DNA from: Paraprevotella sp964540455
Lineage (GTDB): Bacteria > Bacteroidota > Bacteroidia > Bacteroidales > Bacteroidaceae
Direction of reading: 5' to 3'
Length of the DNA stretch: 64,000 nt
Assembly: GCA_964540455.1 (NCBI GenBank)
Contig: CAZIMK010000011.1
Coordinates: 1-64,000, forward strand
The notes under the pieces are model-generated. The model was not told the DNA's origin. It saw nothing but the letters and a program-made list of their open reading frames with translations, and ran no database searches. This document shows, piece after piece, positions 55,190 through 64,000 of this stretch; within the stretch, counting starts at the first letter, position 1; every line of letters begins with the position of its first letter. A program made the translations under genes and the position numbers.

Positions 55190-56050
55190 ATGAGACAGCT
55201 AAAGATTACCAAAAGTATCACAAACCGCGAAAGCGCATCGCTGGACAAATATTTGCAGGAAATCGGCCGCGAGGATCTGATAACTGTAGAGGAAGAGGTG
55301 GAACTGGCACAACGTATACGGAAAGGAGACAGAGTGGCTCTGGAAAAACTGACCCGTGCCAATCTGCGCTTTGTCGTATCGGTTGCCAAACAATACCAGA
55401 ACCAGGGGCTCAGTTTGCCTGACCTGATAAACGAGGGAAATTTGGGACTGATAAAGGCGGCGGAGAAGTTTGATGAGACGAGAGGATTCAAATTCATCAG
55501 TTATGCCGTGTGGTGGATCCGTCAGTCCATTCTGCAGGCATTGGCCGAGCAGAGCCGTATCGTCCGGTTGCCGCTTAACCAGGTAGGATCGCTAAATAAG
55601 ATAAGCAAGGCGTTCAGTAAGTTTGAGCAGGAAAATGAGCGTCGCCCCAGTCCGGAGGAGCTGGCCGACGAGCTGGAGATACCGGTGGATAAGATTTCGG
55701 ACACGCTGAAGGTAAGCGGACGGCACATATCCGTGGATGCTCCTTTTGTGGAAGGCGAGGACAACAGCCTGCTCGATGTTTTGGTGAACGATGATTCGCC
55801 CATGGCCGACCGTTCGCTGGTCAACGAATCCCTTTCGCGGGAAATAGACCGTGCGCTGTCAACGCTGAGCGACCGTGAGAAAGAAATCATACAGATGTTT
55901 TTCGGAATCAATCATCAGGAGATGACGCTGGAGGAAATCGGCGACAAGTTCAATCTTACACGCGAACGTGTCCGCCAGATTAAGGAGAAAGCCATTCGAC
56001 GCCTGCGTCAGAATACGAAGAGCAAACTGTTGAAATCCTATTTGGGATAA
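55190..56050 (+). CDS. rpoD: Primary RNA polymerase sigma factor (Bacteroidetes RpoD)
   Basis: The housekeeping sigma factor, 286 residues, lacking the long region 1.1 as usual in this phylum. Region 1.2 is LDKYLQEIGREDLITVEEEVELAQRIRKGD; region 2 is LRFVVSVAKQYQNQGLSLPDLINEGNLGLIKAAEKFDETRGFKFISYAVWWIRQSILQAL. Region 3 is KISKAFSKFEQENERRPSPEELA and region 4 is LSDREKEIIQMFFGINHQEMTLEEIGDKFNLTRERVRQIKEKAIRRLR. It recognises TTTG/TAnnTTTG promoters like those noted here. A good terminator follows. Confidence 0.97.
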   Translation: MRQLKITKSITNRESASLDKYLQEIGREDLITVEEEVELAQRIRKGDRVALEKLTRANLRFVVSVAKQYQNQGLSLPDLINEGNLGLIKAAEKFDETRGFKFISYAVWWIRQSILQALAEQSRIVRLPLNQVGSLNKISKAFSKFEQENERRPSPEELADELEIPVDKISDTLKVSGRHISVDAPFVEGEDNSLLDVLVNDDSPMADRSLVNESLSREIDRALSTLSDREKEIIQMFFGINHQEMTLEEIGDKFNLTRERVRQIKEKAIRRLRQNTKSKLLKSYLG

Positions 56051-56106
56051 ATCGGAAGAAAGGGGCTCCGGTTTCATACGGACGGCCTTGGCGCTTCAGG
56101 TATAAG

Positions 56107-56161
56107 GATGGCCGCGGACTATATCGGGATGAAGATATATCCGCGGTCATCTTGTTTTTTT
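56107..56161 (+). terminator. Terminator of rpoD
   Basis: Stem GATG-CCGCGGA-ATAT / ATAT-TCCGCGG-CATC followed by TTGTTTTTTTG, about 56 bases after the stop. Confidence 0.8.
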
Positions 56162-56180
56162 GTTAATATGTCTTCTGCGG

Positions 56181-56212
56181 TTTGTGTAGTGTCATATATT
56201 TCCGTACTTTTG
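56181..56212 (+). promoter_or_regulatory. Promoter of the kinase/peptidase/PqqD operon
   Basis: TTTG at 56181-56184, 20-base spacer, TACTTTTG at 56205-56212: a full match to the Bacteroidetes consensus, 20 bases before the first start codon. Confidence 0.75.
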
Positions 56213-56232
56213 TAATATAATAAGGAGAACTG

Positions 56233-56661
56233 ATGAATAAAGTAAAGATTATCTCTTTGCTGGTCTTTATGACTTGCGTTTGGACGGTTCGCGCGGAACA
56301 AAAACCTAAAAGCGATAGAGTTTATATGTTTGGTGTGTCAGCCTCGTTTACCGATTCTGTGGTCTACATAACGGATTTACAAGTGGTGGATACGGCTTAT
56401 TTCCTGCCCAGGAGCGGCTATCTGGCCGAACGTACGCTGTATAGTTCCCAGTTGCAGTTGTTTCTGGAGGAACAATGCGGCCAGACCAATCAGACCGGCA
56501 CGGTGTTCTATCACCGTAAGCGCAAGAAACTGGAACGGATATATCTGTCTGTAAAAAAGAAATATGCCAAGGATAAGGCTGTCGTAGTGCAGCCTTTGGG
56601 AACGGACCGCTTCCGGTTCCAGTCGGAGAAGTATAATACCGGTCAGGCGGTGAAAGAGTGA
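56233..56661 (+). CDS. Small exported protein heading the kinase/PqqD operon
   Basis: A 142-residue protein with signal peptide MNKVKIISLLVFMTCVWTVRA. The mature part (VYMFGVSASFTDSVVYITDLQVVDTAYF...LYSSQLQLFLEEQCGQTNQTGTVFYHRKRKKLERIYLSVKKKYAKDK) resembles short conserved Bacteroidales exported proteins of unknown function. It is immediately upstream of the kinase-like gene (six bases). Whether it is a substrate of the downstream enzymes is unknown. Confidence 0.7.
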   Translation: MNKVKIISLLVFMTCVWTVRAEQKPKSDRVYMFGVSASFTDSVVYITDLQVVDTAYFLPRSGYLAERTLYSSQLQLFLEEQCGQTNQTGTVFYHRKRKKLERIYLSVKKKYAKDKAVVVQPLGTDRFRFQSEKYNTGQAVKE

Positions 56662-56667
56662 CGAGAT

Positions 56668-57552
56668 ATGGATATGAAAACCTATAAAGTCGGCGGTCAC
56701 CTGTTTCAGGTTGTGTTTGCTGATGAATGTGATGACGACCGCCTGATTCCCTCTTGCGCTCCTTTCTTGACGGATGAGCAAGGCTCTGTGTTGTTTCGCC
56801 TTACCGTGGACAGGACCATGAAAGAGGGCGACGGGTTTGAGGAAATCGGTCAGTTTGATTGCGGAGGATGCAACTACGGAGTTTATCTCTTTCACAACGG
56901 AGGATATCGTTTTGAGATAAGTGACCTGCAAGGGGTGTTGTGTGCTGTGCTTTGTACTTCAGTTGATTTTCTTGAGTGCAGGGTCCGCCTGATACAGGAT
57001 ACTTGGAAACAACGCAACTATGCTCTCAATAACAGTCTGATGATAGCGTACGCTTTTGCTTCTTCTACCCGGAACACTCTGTTGATGCATTCGTCCGTCA
57101 TCCGGAACAACGGCCGGGGATACATGTTTCTGGGCAAGAGCGGTACCGGCAAGAGTACGCATACGCGGTTGTGGCGGGAGCATATACCGGGCTCCGATCT
57201 TATGAATGACGATAATCCCGTGCTTCGTCTGACGGACGAAGGCAAGGTCGTGGTCTATGGTTCTCCGTGGAGCGGAAAGACTCCTTGTTACCGGGCGGTG
57301 GAAGCTCCTTGTGGCGGTATCGTATTGTTGGAGCAGCGTCCGGAGAATACGATTGTCCGCAAACAGGGTTTGCAGGCTTTTATCTCCCTGTTGCCTTCGG
57401 CTTCGACGATGAAATGGGACCGGCGGGTGTATAACGGAGTATGCGACACCGTATCCGCCATTGTGGGGCGTGTTCCTTTCTATGTATTGGGCTGTCTGCC
57501 TGATGCGGATGCGGCCCGGTTGAGTTACCGGACATTGACACAGGAAGGATGA
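56668..57552 (+). CDS. HPr-kinase-like P-loop protein
   Basis: A 294-residue cytoplasmic protein. The N-terminal half (to about 120) is beta-rich. The C-terminal half is like the kinase domain of HPr kinase: LLMHSSVIRNNGRGYMFLGKSGTGKSTHTRLW with Walker A GKSGTGKST (about 153-161), then LMNDDNPVLRL, matching the HprK Asp-rich catalytic segment, and YGSPWSGKTPCY. No HPr or other PTS gene is nearby. Homologues accompany PqqD-like proteins in peptide-modification clusters, where some phosphorylate a precursor peptide; that role is inferred. Its stop overlaps the next start (GGATGAGG). Confidence 0.78.
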   Translation: MDMKTYKVGGHLFQVVFADECDDDRLIPSCAPFLTDEQGSVLFRLTVDRTMKEGDGFEEIGQFDCGGCNYGVYLFHNGGYRFEISDLQGVLCAVLCTSVDFLECRVRLIQDTWKQRNYALNNSLMIAYAFASSTRNTLLMHSSVIRNNGRGYMFLGKSGTGKSTHTRLWREHIPGSDLMNDDNPVLRLTDEGKVVVYGSPWSGKTPCYRAVEAPCGGIVLLEQRPENTIVRKQGLQAFISLLPSASTMKWDRRVYNGVCDTVSAIVGRVPFYVLGCLPDADAARLSYRTLTQEG

Positions 57553-58091
57553 GGAAACTGAAACAACTGTTTAAAGCGTTTCTGCGTTGTCTTTTGGCGC
57601 CTGTCCGCTGGTGGATGCATCGGGGGAAAAGGACGAACGTACGGGAAGGCGCGGTCAAGGAGATGCCGAATGACAGATTCCTGGCTGAGGTACGTCGTAC
57701 GTTACAGGAAGGACATACGGCCACCATCGTAGTCAAAGGATACAGTATGCGTCCTTTTCTGGAGCATTGCCGGGACAAAGTCATGCTGAAAGCCGTGACG
57801 GAACCGATGCCCGGAGATGCCGTGTTGGCGGAAATCGCTCCGGGGCGCTTTGTGCTCCACCGGATTATCCGTCGCGAGGGATGCCGGCTGACACTGATGG
57901 GCGACGGTAATCTGCGGGGAGTGGAACATTGTACGGTGGGCGATGTAGCCGGTAAAGTCATCATGTATATTTATCCTTCCGGGCAGTTGCCTGCCGATGA
58001 TGCCCGTCTGTGCCGTCGTATACGGATATGGAGGAAATATCTCCCGATACGGCGGTATTTGTTGTTTGTGTACAGAATGTTAAATGAATAA
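57549..58091 (+). CDS. S24/S26-family peptidase
   Basis: A 180-residue protein of the signal-peptidase/LexA-like serine protease fold. The motif VKGYSMRPFLEHCRDKVML holds the catalytic serine (SM), and GDAVLAEIAPGRFVLHRIIRREGCRLTLMGDGN is the second conserved block (HRI...GDGN). A basic N terminus (RKLKQLFKAFLRCLLAPVRWWMHRGKR) may anchor it to the membrane. The lysine general base is not certain. It probably processes a protein or peptide linked with the neighbouring kinase-like and PqqD-like proteins. Confidence 0.8.
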   Translation: MRKLKQLFKAFLRCLLAPVRWWMHRGKRTNVREGAVKEMPNDRFLAEVRRTLQEGHTATIVVKGYSMRPFLEHCRDKVMLKAVTEPMPGDAVLAEIAPGRFVLHRIIRREGCRLTLMGDGNLRGVEHCTVGDVAGKVIMYIYPSGQLPADDARLCRRIRIWRKYLPIRRYLLFVYRMLNE

Positions 58092-58102
58092 ATATAATCT
58101 TC

Positions 58103-58369
58103 ATGAAGATAAAACAAGGATTTGAATTGCGCGATGTATGTGGCGAACGGGTAATAATGGCTCATGGAAAGGAAAATATAGACTTCAGCAAAATTATCAG
58201 TCTGAACGAGACTGCCGCCTATTTATGGAATCAGGTTATAGGTCGGGAGTTTGACGGGCAGACGATGGTGGACTTGTTGACTGAAGCATACGAGGTGGAC
58301 CCTTCCGTGGCGCATGCCGACGTGAAGAAACTGTTGGCCGACTGGACGGAGAACGGTCTGCTGGAATAG
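58103..58369 (+). CDS. PqqD-family peptide-chaperone protein
   Basis: An 88-residue winged-helix protein of the PqqD (RiPP recognition element) family. It reads MKIKQGFELRDVCGERVIMAHGKENIDFSKIISLNETAAYLWNQV, with the SLNETAAYLWN motif typical of PqqD, and ends LLADWTENGLLE. Such proteins bind leader peptides and present them to modifying enzymes. It starts 11 bases after the peptidase gene. No radical SAM enzyme or lasso cyclase gene is in the window. Confidence 0.85.
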   Translation: MKIKQGFELRDVCGERVIMAHGKENIDFSKIISLNETAAYLWNQVIGREFDGQTMVDLLTEAYEVDPSVAHADVKKLLADWTENGLLE

Positions 58370-58379
58370 TAAACCTGTT

Positions 58380-58733
58380 ATGGACATAGAGTCGGTCAGG
58401 GCATATTGCCTGTCGAAACCATTGGTGACGGAAGATTTTCCGTTTGACGAGACCACTTTGGTGTTCCGTCTGATGAACAAGATTTTTGCCTGTATGGATC
58501 TGGAGCGTCCGGACAGGCTTACCTTGAAGTGTGACGCCGACTATGCAGTGGAATTGCGCGACCGCTATTCATGTATCGAGGGGGCTTGGCATTGGAACAA
58601 GAAGTACTGGAACCAGCTGCCCATGGACGGCGAACTGCCCGATGCCTTGGTACGCACGCTGATAGACCATGCTTATGACGAAATTGTGAAGAAACTTACC
58701 CGAAAGCAACGGGATATGCTGACTCTGGGATAA
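58380..58733 (+). CDS. MmcQ/YjbR-family protein
   Basis: A 117-residue protein of the MmcQ/YjbR (CyaY-like, double-wing) family: IESVRAYCLSKPLVTEDFPFDETTLVFRLMNKIFACMDL, RLTLKCDADYAVELRDRY and GAWHWNKKYWNQLPMDG. Function is not well defined; nucleic-acid binding has been suggested. It starts ten bases after the PqqD-like gene and may be co-transcribed, although MmcQ genes occur in many contexts. No terminator was found after it. Confidence 0.87.
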   Translation: MDIESVRAYCLSKPLVTEDFPFDETTLVFRLMNKIFACMDLERPDRLTLKCDADYAVELRDRYSCIEGAWHWNKKYWNQLPMDGELPDALVRTLIDHAYDEIVKKLTRKQRDMLTLG

Positions 58734-58936
58734 TGCTCAGTGTATTGGTACGTGTTGTCTGTGCCGTCTCAGTAGCATTCGTCAATCGTATTTCTATAAT
58801 TGTTTTTCCTTCTTATTGGGTGACAAAGTTTTCAGCTCACGCTTCTGAATGGCGCGATCAAATAGAGTGAGTACAGTTGGTTTCAATTCACACGTCCGCA
58901 TGATACATAAGGTTTGGCCGTTGTAATATTACTTGT
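58734..58936. other. Trailer side of the CRISPR array
   Basis: Non-coding. At 58880-58905 there is a decayed repeat-like segment (GTTTCAATTCACACG) not followed by a spacer of normal length. It supports this end being the old, leader-distal side. Confidence 0.55.
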
Positions 58937-61900
58937 GTTTTAACTCGCGCACCCACATAGGGTGCGACCGATGCGGCTGTGTAACCAATCACAGTATCTC
59001 ATGTTTCAATCCACGCACCCACATAGGGTGCGACAGTGTCTCGCTAATCCATTCTTTCGCAATGATTTGGTTTCAATCCACGCACCCACATAGGGTGCGA
59101 CCAGCTTTACCGACCATAACGGCACAAAATCGGTCGTTTCAATCCACGCACCCACATAGGGTGCGACTCCCAAAATAGACGCTTGCCCTTATAATCGTTC
59201 AGTTTCAATCCACGCACCCACATAGGGTGCGACGAGCGGCAGGGGAGTTATACTCGTTAGTCTTGTCGTTTCAATCCACGCACCCACATAGGGTGCGACT
59301 CCTTACACGGTCGCGGTAGGTGGTCTTCTGACGGTTTCAATCCACGCACCCACATAGGGTGCGACACCTGAACAGATTCAGGCGGCGCCACCGGTTCAAG
59401 TTTCAATCCACGCACCCACATAGGGTGCGACTCGGTGCTGGCTGGTTCCCTGTGGGCGCGTGGCCGGTTTCAATCCACGCACCCACATAGGGTGCGACAA
59501 GACATATTCCGGGATATCCTTGTATTCGTCCGGGTTTCAATCCACGCACCCACATAGGGTGCGACGTAAGACAAATTACGAGCTACTTTCACATCCAAGT
59601 TTCAATCCACGCACCCACATAGGGTGCGACCAGGCCTCCGGCAATGGCTGTTCCCATCGCGGAGTTTCAATCCACGCACCCACATAGGGTGCGACTATTG
59701 CTCCTCTATCGTCTTGCTTTGAGTTCGAGAGTTTCAATCCACGCACCCACATAGGGTGCGACCACAACAAGCTGCTCGTTACCGTGCCGCCGGTATGTTT
59801 CAATCCACGCACCCACATAGGGTGCGACCTTGCTTTTCTGTCAAAAATGTTTGATAATATGTGTTTCAATCCACGCACCCACATAGGGTGCGACTACCTG
59901 CTGCCATTTAGTCAGATTCTTTTCAACCGGTTTCAATCCACGCACCCACATAGGGTGCGACCGCGCAAACTGACAGTTTAAATGTGTCTAATGAGTTTCA
60001 ATCCACGCACCCACATAGGGTGCGACTAGTAGCACATCAAGTCAATATATCTGCAACTATGTTTCAATCCACGCACCCACATAGGGTGCGACTTTAACCG
60101 CCGTTTGCCCCCATCCAATATAGCGGTTTCAATCCACGCACCCACATAGGGTGCGACACTCGCAGAATACGCAATATGCCGTCCATATCATCGTTTCAAT
60201 CCACGCACCCACATAGGGTGCGACAAATGTTTCGTAAAAGTCACCGACACGGAACAGCAGTTTCAATCCACGCACCCACATAGGGTGCGACTAACCGAGA
60301 TTTCATATATGCGATAAGTAAAAAGTTTCAATCCACGCACCCACATAGGGTGCGACGTGCGCTATATCGCTCTAATCTGTCATCCGCGCAGTTTCAATCC
60401 ACGCACCCACATAGGGTGCGACATTACCTCGCATTTCTTCGTCTGGTTCAGAAGAGTTTCAATCCACGCACCCACATAGGGTGCGACGGGTCGTACCAGC
60501 AGACCATAGCATCCAGGATGGTTTCAATCCACGCACCCACATAGGGTGCGACTTTCCGTAACCATTCCGGCCACGTGCCCACAGGGTTTCAATCCACGCA
60601 CCCACATAGGGTGCGACTGACCGGACTTGCTTATGTATTGGAGGGATGAATGTTTCAATCCACGCACCCACATAGGGTGCGACAAGTCCCCAATTTTGAC
60701 GAGCGCATCGAGCAGCTGTTTCAATCCACGCACCCACATAGGGTGCGACATCTATCAAGATTACTTCCGCAATCCCCAGTGGGTTTCAATCCACGCACCC
60801 ACATAGGGTGCGACTCATCTTGGTTCGGTGTTTGACGATACAGTCCGTGTTTCAATCCACGCACCCACATAGGGTGCGACTTCGCTTCCGCCATCGTATT
60901 GATATTTTGGCGAGTTTCAATCCACGCACCCACATAGGGTGCGACATGCCGTACCAATCATACAGTGTTCCGTCCTTCTGTTTCAATCCACGCACCCACA
61001 TAGGGTGCGACTGTCTATCGTCACAGCCCCGTTTGCTATCTTTGACGTTTCAATCCACGCACCCACATAGGGTGCGACATGACCGCGTGAACGAACGTAT
61101 CGCGAGACTGGAGTTTCAATCCACGCACCCACATAGGGTGCGACTATGCGTTATCCTTATTTCTCCGCGACGAAACACTTGTTTCAATCCACGCACCCAC
61201 ATAGGGTGCGACATGAATGTTTTCAAAATTAAATACCTTCCCTAAAGTTTCAATCCACGCACCCACATAGGGTGCGACCTATCTGAGCGAGTACAACCGG
61301 CTTCATCGGGTTGTTTCAATCCACGCACCCACATAGGGTGCGACAAGATTTCCAAACCTTATAACATTGTCACCTATTGTTTCAATCCACGCACCCACAT
61401 AGGGTGCGACGCGACCTCAGAATATCTTCGAGGCTATCAATCAGTTTCAATCCACGCACCCACATAGGGTGCGACATCTTTTTGCCTTCCATCCTTGTAC
61501 ATAAGACCGGTTTCAATCCACGCACCCACATAGGGTGCGACTTTTATGCGTTCAATGCTGCCTTGTAAAATACCAAGTTTCAATCCACGCACCCACATAG
61601 GGTGCGACTCCATATCTGCCAATATTGGCATTCCGGTAATAGTTTCAATCCACGCACCCACATAGGGTGCGACGTTCGTCCTTGTGCGCCGCGGCGCACT
61701 TGTTCAGGTTTCAATCCACGCACCCACATAGGGTGCGACTTTTAAAGGAAGCGTTGAAAAATGGAGGTAATGTGTTTCAATCCACGCACCCACATAGGGT
61801 GCGACCAAGGGTCAGCCATGCAATATGCGATGCACGAGGGTTTCAATCCACGCACCCACATAGGGTGCGACTTTTGACGATGATATTATCGAAGAAACAT

Positions 61901-63254
61901 GTAAGGTTTCAATCCACGCACCCACATAGGGTGCGACTTGCGAAATCACAAAATTTCGATGTTTTTTTCTGTTTCAATCCACGCACCCACATAGGGTGCG
62001 ACTTGCGTCCGGAATCTATGGGCAGGCAATGTATCAGTTTCAATCCACGCACCCACATAGGGTGCGACATTGCTGTTTCACCGTCTACGTCCCCTCCACG
62101 GTGTTTCAATCCACGCACCCACATAGGGTGCGACACCAACGGGCAGCCGCTCAACGACAAGCGGAACGGTTTCAATCCACGCACCCACATAGGGTGCGAC
62201 TTGCGAAATCACAAAATTTCGATGTTTTTTTCTGTTTCAATCCACGCACCCACATAGGGTGCGACTTTTTCGTCAAATTTAGCGTTCTTTTTCGCTAATG
62301 TTTCAATCCACGCACCCACATAGGGTGCGACTTTCAAAGATAAAAGCTATATTCTTCGACTTAGTGTTTCAATCCACGCACCCACATAGGGTGCGACCCT
62401 GGCGCGTGGAAAATCCTGAAAGAGGATGCCGGTTTCAATCCACGCACCCACATAGGGTGCGACACTTGTCACACTGCGGCAATTACGCGGATTTCCTGTT
62501 TCAATCCACGCACCCACATAGGGTGCGACCCATCCGGGCGGCTCCCAGGAACTCGCCGTTATAGTTTCAATCCACGCACCCACATAGGGTGCGACCAGAG
62601 GCCGCAATCAAACGCGAGGAGCACAAGCAGTTTCAATCCACGCACCCACATAGGGTGCGACGCTGGCGCGTGGAAAATCCTGAAAGAGGATGCCGGTTTC
62701 AATCCACGCACCCACATAGGGTGCGACACTTGTCACACTGCGGCAATTACGCGGATTTCCTGTTTCAATCCACGCACCCACATAGGGTGCGACCCATCCG
62801 GGCGGCTCCCAGGAACTCGCCGTTATAGTTTCAATCCACGCACCCACATAGGGTGCGACTTATTGAGACACAGCGCATTGTATGTGTTTTACTGTTTCAA
62901 TCCACGCACCCACATAGGGTGCGACAGATAACTTTAAATAAATATTTATGACACGATTAGTTTCAATCCACGCACCCACATAGGGTGCGACCACGTGAGA
63001 CACACGTAAAACTGTAAATTATTATGTTTCAATCCACGCACCCACATAGGGTGCGACACCAACGGGCAGCCGCTCAACGACAAGCGGAACGGTTTCAATC
63101 CACGCACCCACATAGGGTGCGACCTTTGCTCGCTATGGAATAGACATTGCAACGATTGTTTCAATCCACGCACCCACATAGGGTGCGACCTCAAACAAGC
63201 GATTATAACTTATTTAAATTTAGTTTCAATCCACGCACCCACATAGGGTGCGAC
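58937..63254 (-). CRISPR. Type I-C CRISPR array, 66 repeats and 65 spacers
   Basis: 32-base repeats (plus strand begins GTTTCAATCCACGCACCC and ends ATAGGGTGCGAC) separated by spacers of 33-36 bases. The last intact repeat is 63223-63254. The first repeat, 58937-58968, has four changes in its first eleven bases; all others appear identical. In the transcribed orientation the repeat runs GTCGCACCC...GTGGATTGAAAC, the standard type I-C form with a GCACCC/GGGTGC hairpin. It is transcribed leftward from the leader beside cas2. Several spacers are duplicated: the spacer at 61938 recurs at 62201, the one at 62135 recurs at 63058, and a three-spacer block at 62398 recurs at 62662. Confidence 0.98.
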
Positions 63255-63425
63255 TGTTCGTATAATTATATTCTATTAATCAACAAATTATTTCTATTAA
63301 TATGCGAACTTGTTTTTAACATCAACTTAATGATAATTTATCTCATTTATAAATGGGATAATATGCTGATTATTAATAGTTGCGGAAATGCTGTTTTTTT
63401 TGCAATGCTCCATATTCGCATTCAT
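63255..63425 (-). promoter_or_regulatory. CRISPR leader
   Basis: AT-rich 171-base interval between the last repeat and cas2, with poly-T/poly-A stretches and no coding potential. Its place next to cas2 and the intact end of the array identifies it as the leader that drives array transcription and spacer insertion. Confidence 0.8.
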
Positions 63426-63716
63426 CTATATGATAAGGGCATCATTAACTTTATAAGCAGTTTCAACGCCTATTACTTCAACCCTTTTACTCTCATTCTT
63501 ACTGAGAATATAAAAACGAATACTATCAAGAGACATGTCAATAATACTTTTAATTCGTTCTTTCAAAAGACAATATTGTGCCTCTGTCATCTCGCATTCA
63601 AAGACAGAATTTTGTACTCTCTGCCCATAATCTATACAAGCCTTGGCTACACACCGTAAACGGCGTGCCCCTTCTTTACTTGTAGTATCCACATCGTATG
63701 TCACAAGAATATACAT
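63426..63716 (-). CDS. cas2: CRISPR-associated endonuclease Cas2 (type I-C)
   Basis: A 96-residue adaptation protein that forms the integration complex with Cas1. It opens MYILVTYDVDTTSKEGARRLRCVAKACIDYGQRVQNSVFEC, with the conserved Asp of the ferredoxin-like fold (YDVDT), and includes ERIKSIID and SIRFYIL. The type I-C form is recognised from the DVDT and GQRVQNSVFEC segments. It lies nine bases after the cas1 stop. Confidence 0.96.
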   Translation of the reverse strand: MYILVTYDVDTTSKEGARRLRCVAKACIDYGQRVQNSVFECEMTEAQYCLLKERIKSIIDMSLDSIRFYILSKNESKRVEVIGVETAYKVNDALII

Positions 63717-63725
63717 AATTACAAT

Positions 63726-64000
63726 TCATTTTATTAAAAACACCGGATAATTGTCAATGTCCTTTCTAATATATCTTGCCATTAACATGGCTTGCACGTA
63801 TGGCAGAAGTCCAATCTCTATTTTTTCATTCAAATAAGGATGGATTATCATTTCACGTTTTCTACTCTGCCATGCAGTAAGAAATGTCTTTTTCCCGTTA
63901 TCAGTCATGACGACTCCATTATCACCTTGAAACAAAAAATCTTTAATTGTTATCTGCCTTTTATTTATTAAAGACAACACAAAACGATCGCCAATGTAGG
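63726..64000 (-). CDS. cas1: CRISPR-associated integrase Cas1, C-terminal part (runs off the right edge)
   Basis: The open frame continues to the edge and encodes YIGDRFVLSLINKRQITIKDFLFQGDNGVVMTDNGKKTFLTAWQSRKREMIIHPYLNEKIEIGLLPYVQAMLMARYIRKDIDNYPVFLIK. It matches the C-terminal quarter of type I-C Cas1 (DRFVLSLINKRQ, FLTAW..RK, HPYLNEKI..GLLPYVQA..LARY). The catalytic residues lie mostly outside the window. The remaining I-C genes (cas3, cas5, cas8c, cas7, cas4) are expected further right. Confidence 0.93.
   Translation of the reverse strand, partial: YIGDRFVLSLINKRQITIKDFLFQGDNGVVMTDNGKKTFLTAWQSRKREMIIHPYLNEKIEIGLLPYVQAMLMARYIRKDIDNYPVFLIK

Noticed and set aside
58937..63254. Many short frames on both strands in the CRISPR array that translate to repeats such as FNPRTHIGCD or SHPMWVRGLK
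   Set aside because: They are translations of the CRISPR repeat; there is no start context or protein homology.

Overview
The window looks like the chromosome of a gut-type Bacteroidales bacterium. The signs are Bacteroidetes promoters (-7 box TAnnTTTG, sometimes with TTTG about 20 bases upstream), a 286-residue primary sigma factor of the Bacteroidetes type, putative-porin and DUF4468 families, a 2-oxoacid:ferredoxin oxidoreductase operon, and several exported proteins carrying type IX secretion (T9SS) type A or B C-terminal sorting domains. The T9SS tails argue against Bacteroides proper and fit a Prevotellaceae/Paraprevotella-like or related genus, but that is inference only.

Layout. 1-950: left-edge fragment of what may be a mobile element (zinc-finger/HTH DNA-binding protein, palindromes) next to the 3' end of mnmE, a known integration hot spot in other bacteria. 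0.95-5.2 kb: mnmE, a hypothetical gene, a uridine phosphorylase-like gene and an exported beta-propeller protein, all on the minus strand. 5.3-19.5 kb: a strikingly GC-rich stretch with ligA, dapA, a T9SS-exported alginate-lyase-like protein, an HU-like protein, a copper-type P-ATPase with metal-binding domains at both ends, ybaK, uvrA and a T9SS type B protein. 19.6-24.6 kb: a small membrane protein and sbcD-sbcC. 24.6-30.2 kb: a porin and a six-gene 2-oxoacid:ferredoxin oxidoreductase operon. 31-38 kb: DUF4468 protein, then a MacAB-TolC-like efflux operon that ends in its own LytS/LytR-type two-component pair. 38.3-41.4 kb: thiamine thiazole operon thiS-thiG-thiH-thiF behind a TPP riboswitch. 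41.4-45.5 kb: ribE, a BrkB/YihY membrane protein, RNase P RNA and an HtrA protease. 45.8-55.1 kb: an accessory surface-protein region with T9SS-like proteins, a FISUMP protein whose C terminus looks like a diversity-generating-retroelement target, gene remnants, and an HExxH protein. 55.2-58.7 kb: rpoD and a small operon with an HPr-kinase-like P-loop protein, an S24/S26 peptidase and a PqqD-like protein, reminiscent of peptide-modification systems. 58.9-64 kb: a type I-C CRISPR array of 66 repeats with its leader, cas2 and the 3' end of cas1.

The most unusual signals are non-coding: two separate arrays of short palindromes repeated at exact periods (seven CGGTATACCG-type sites every 22 bp at 12.2-12.4 kb; six CAGTACTG-type sites every 23 bp at 30.56-30.69 kb), and a small set of TATA-flanked alternating CG hairpins. 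The candidate retroelement target at 48.4-48.55 kb and the kinase/peptidase/PqqD operon are the best protein-level leads.
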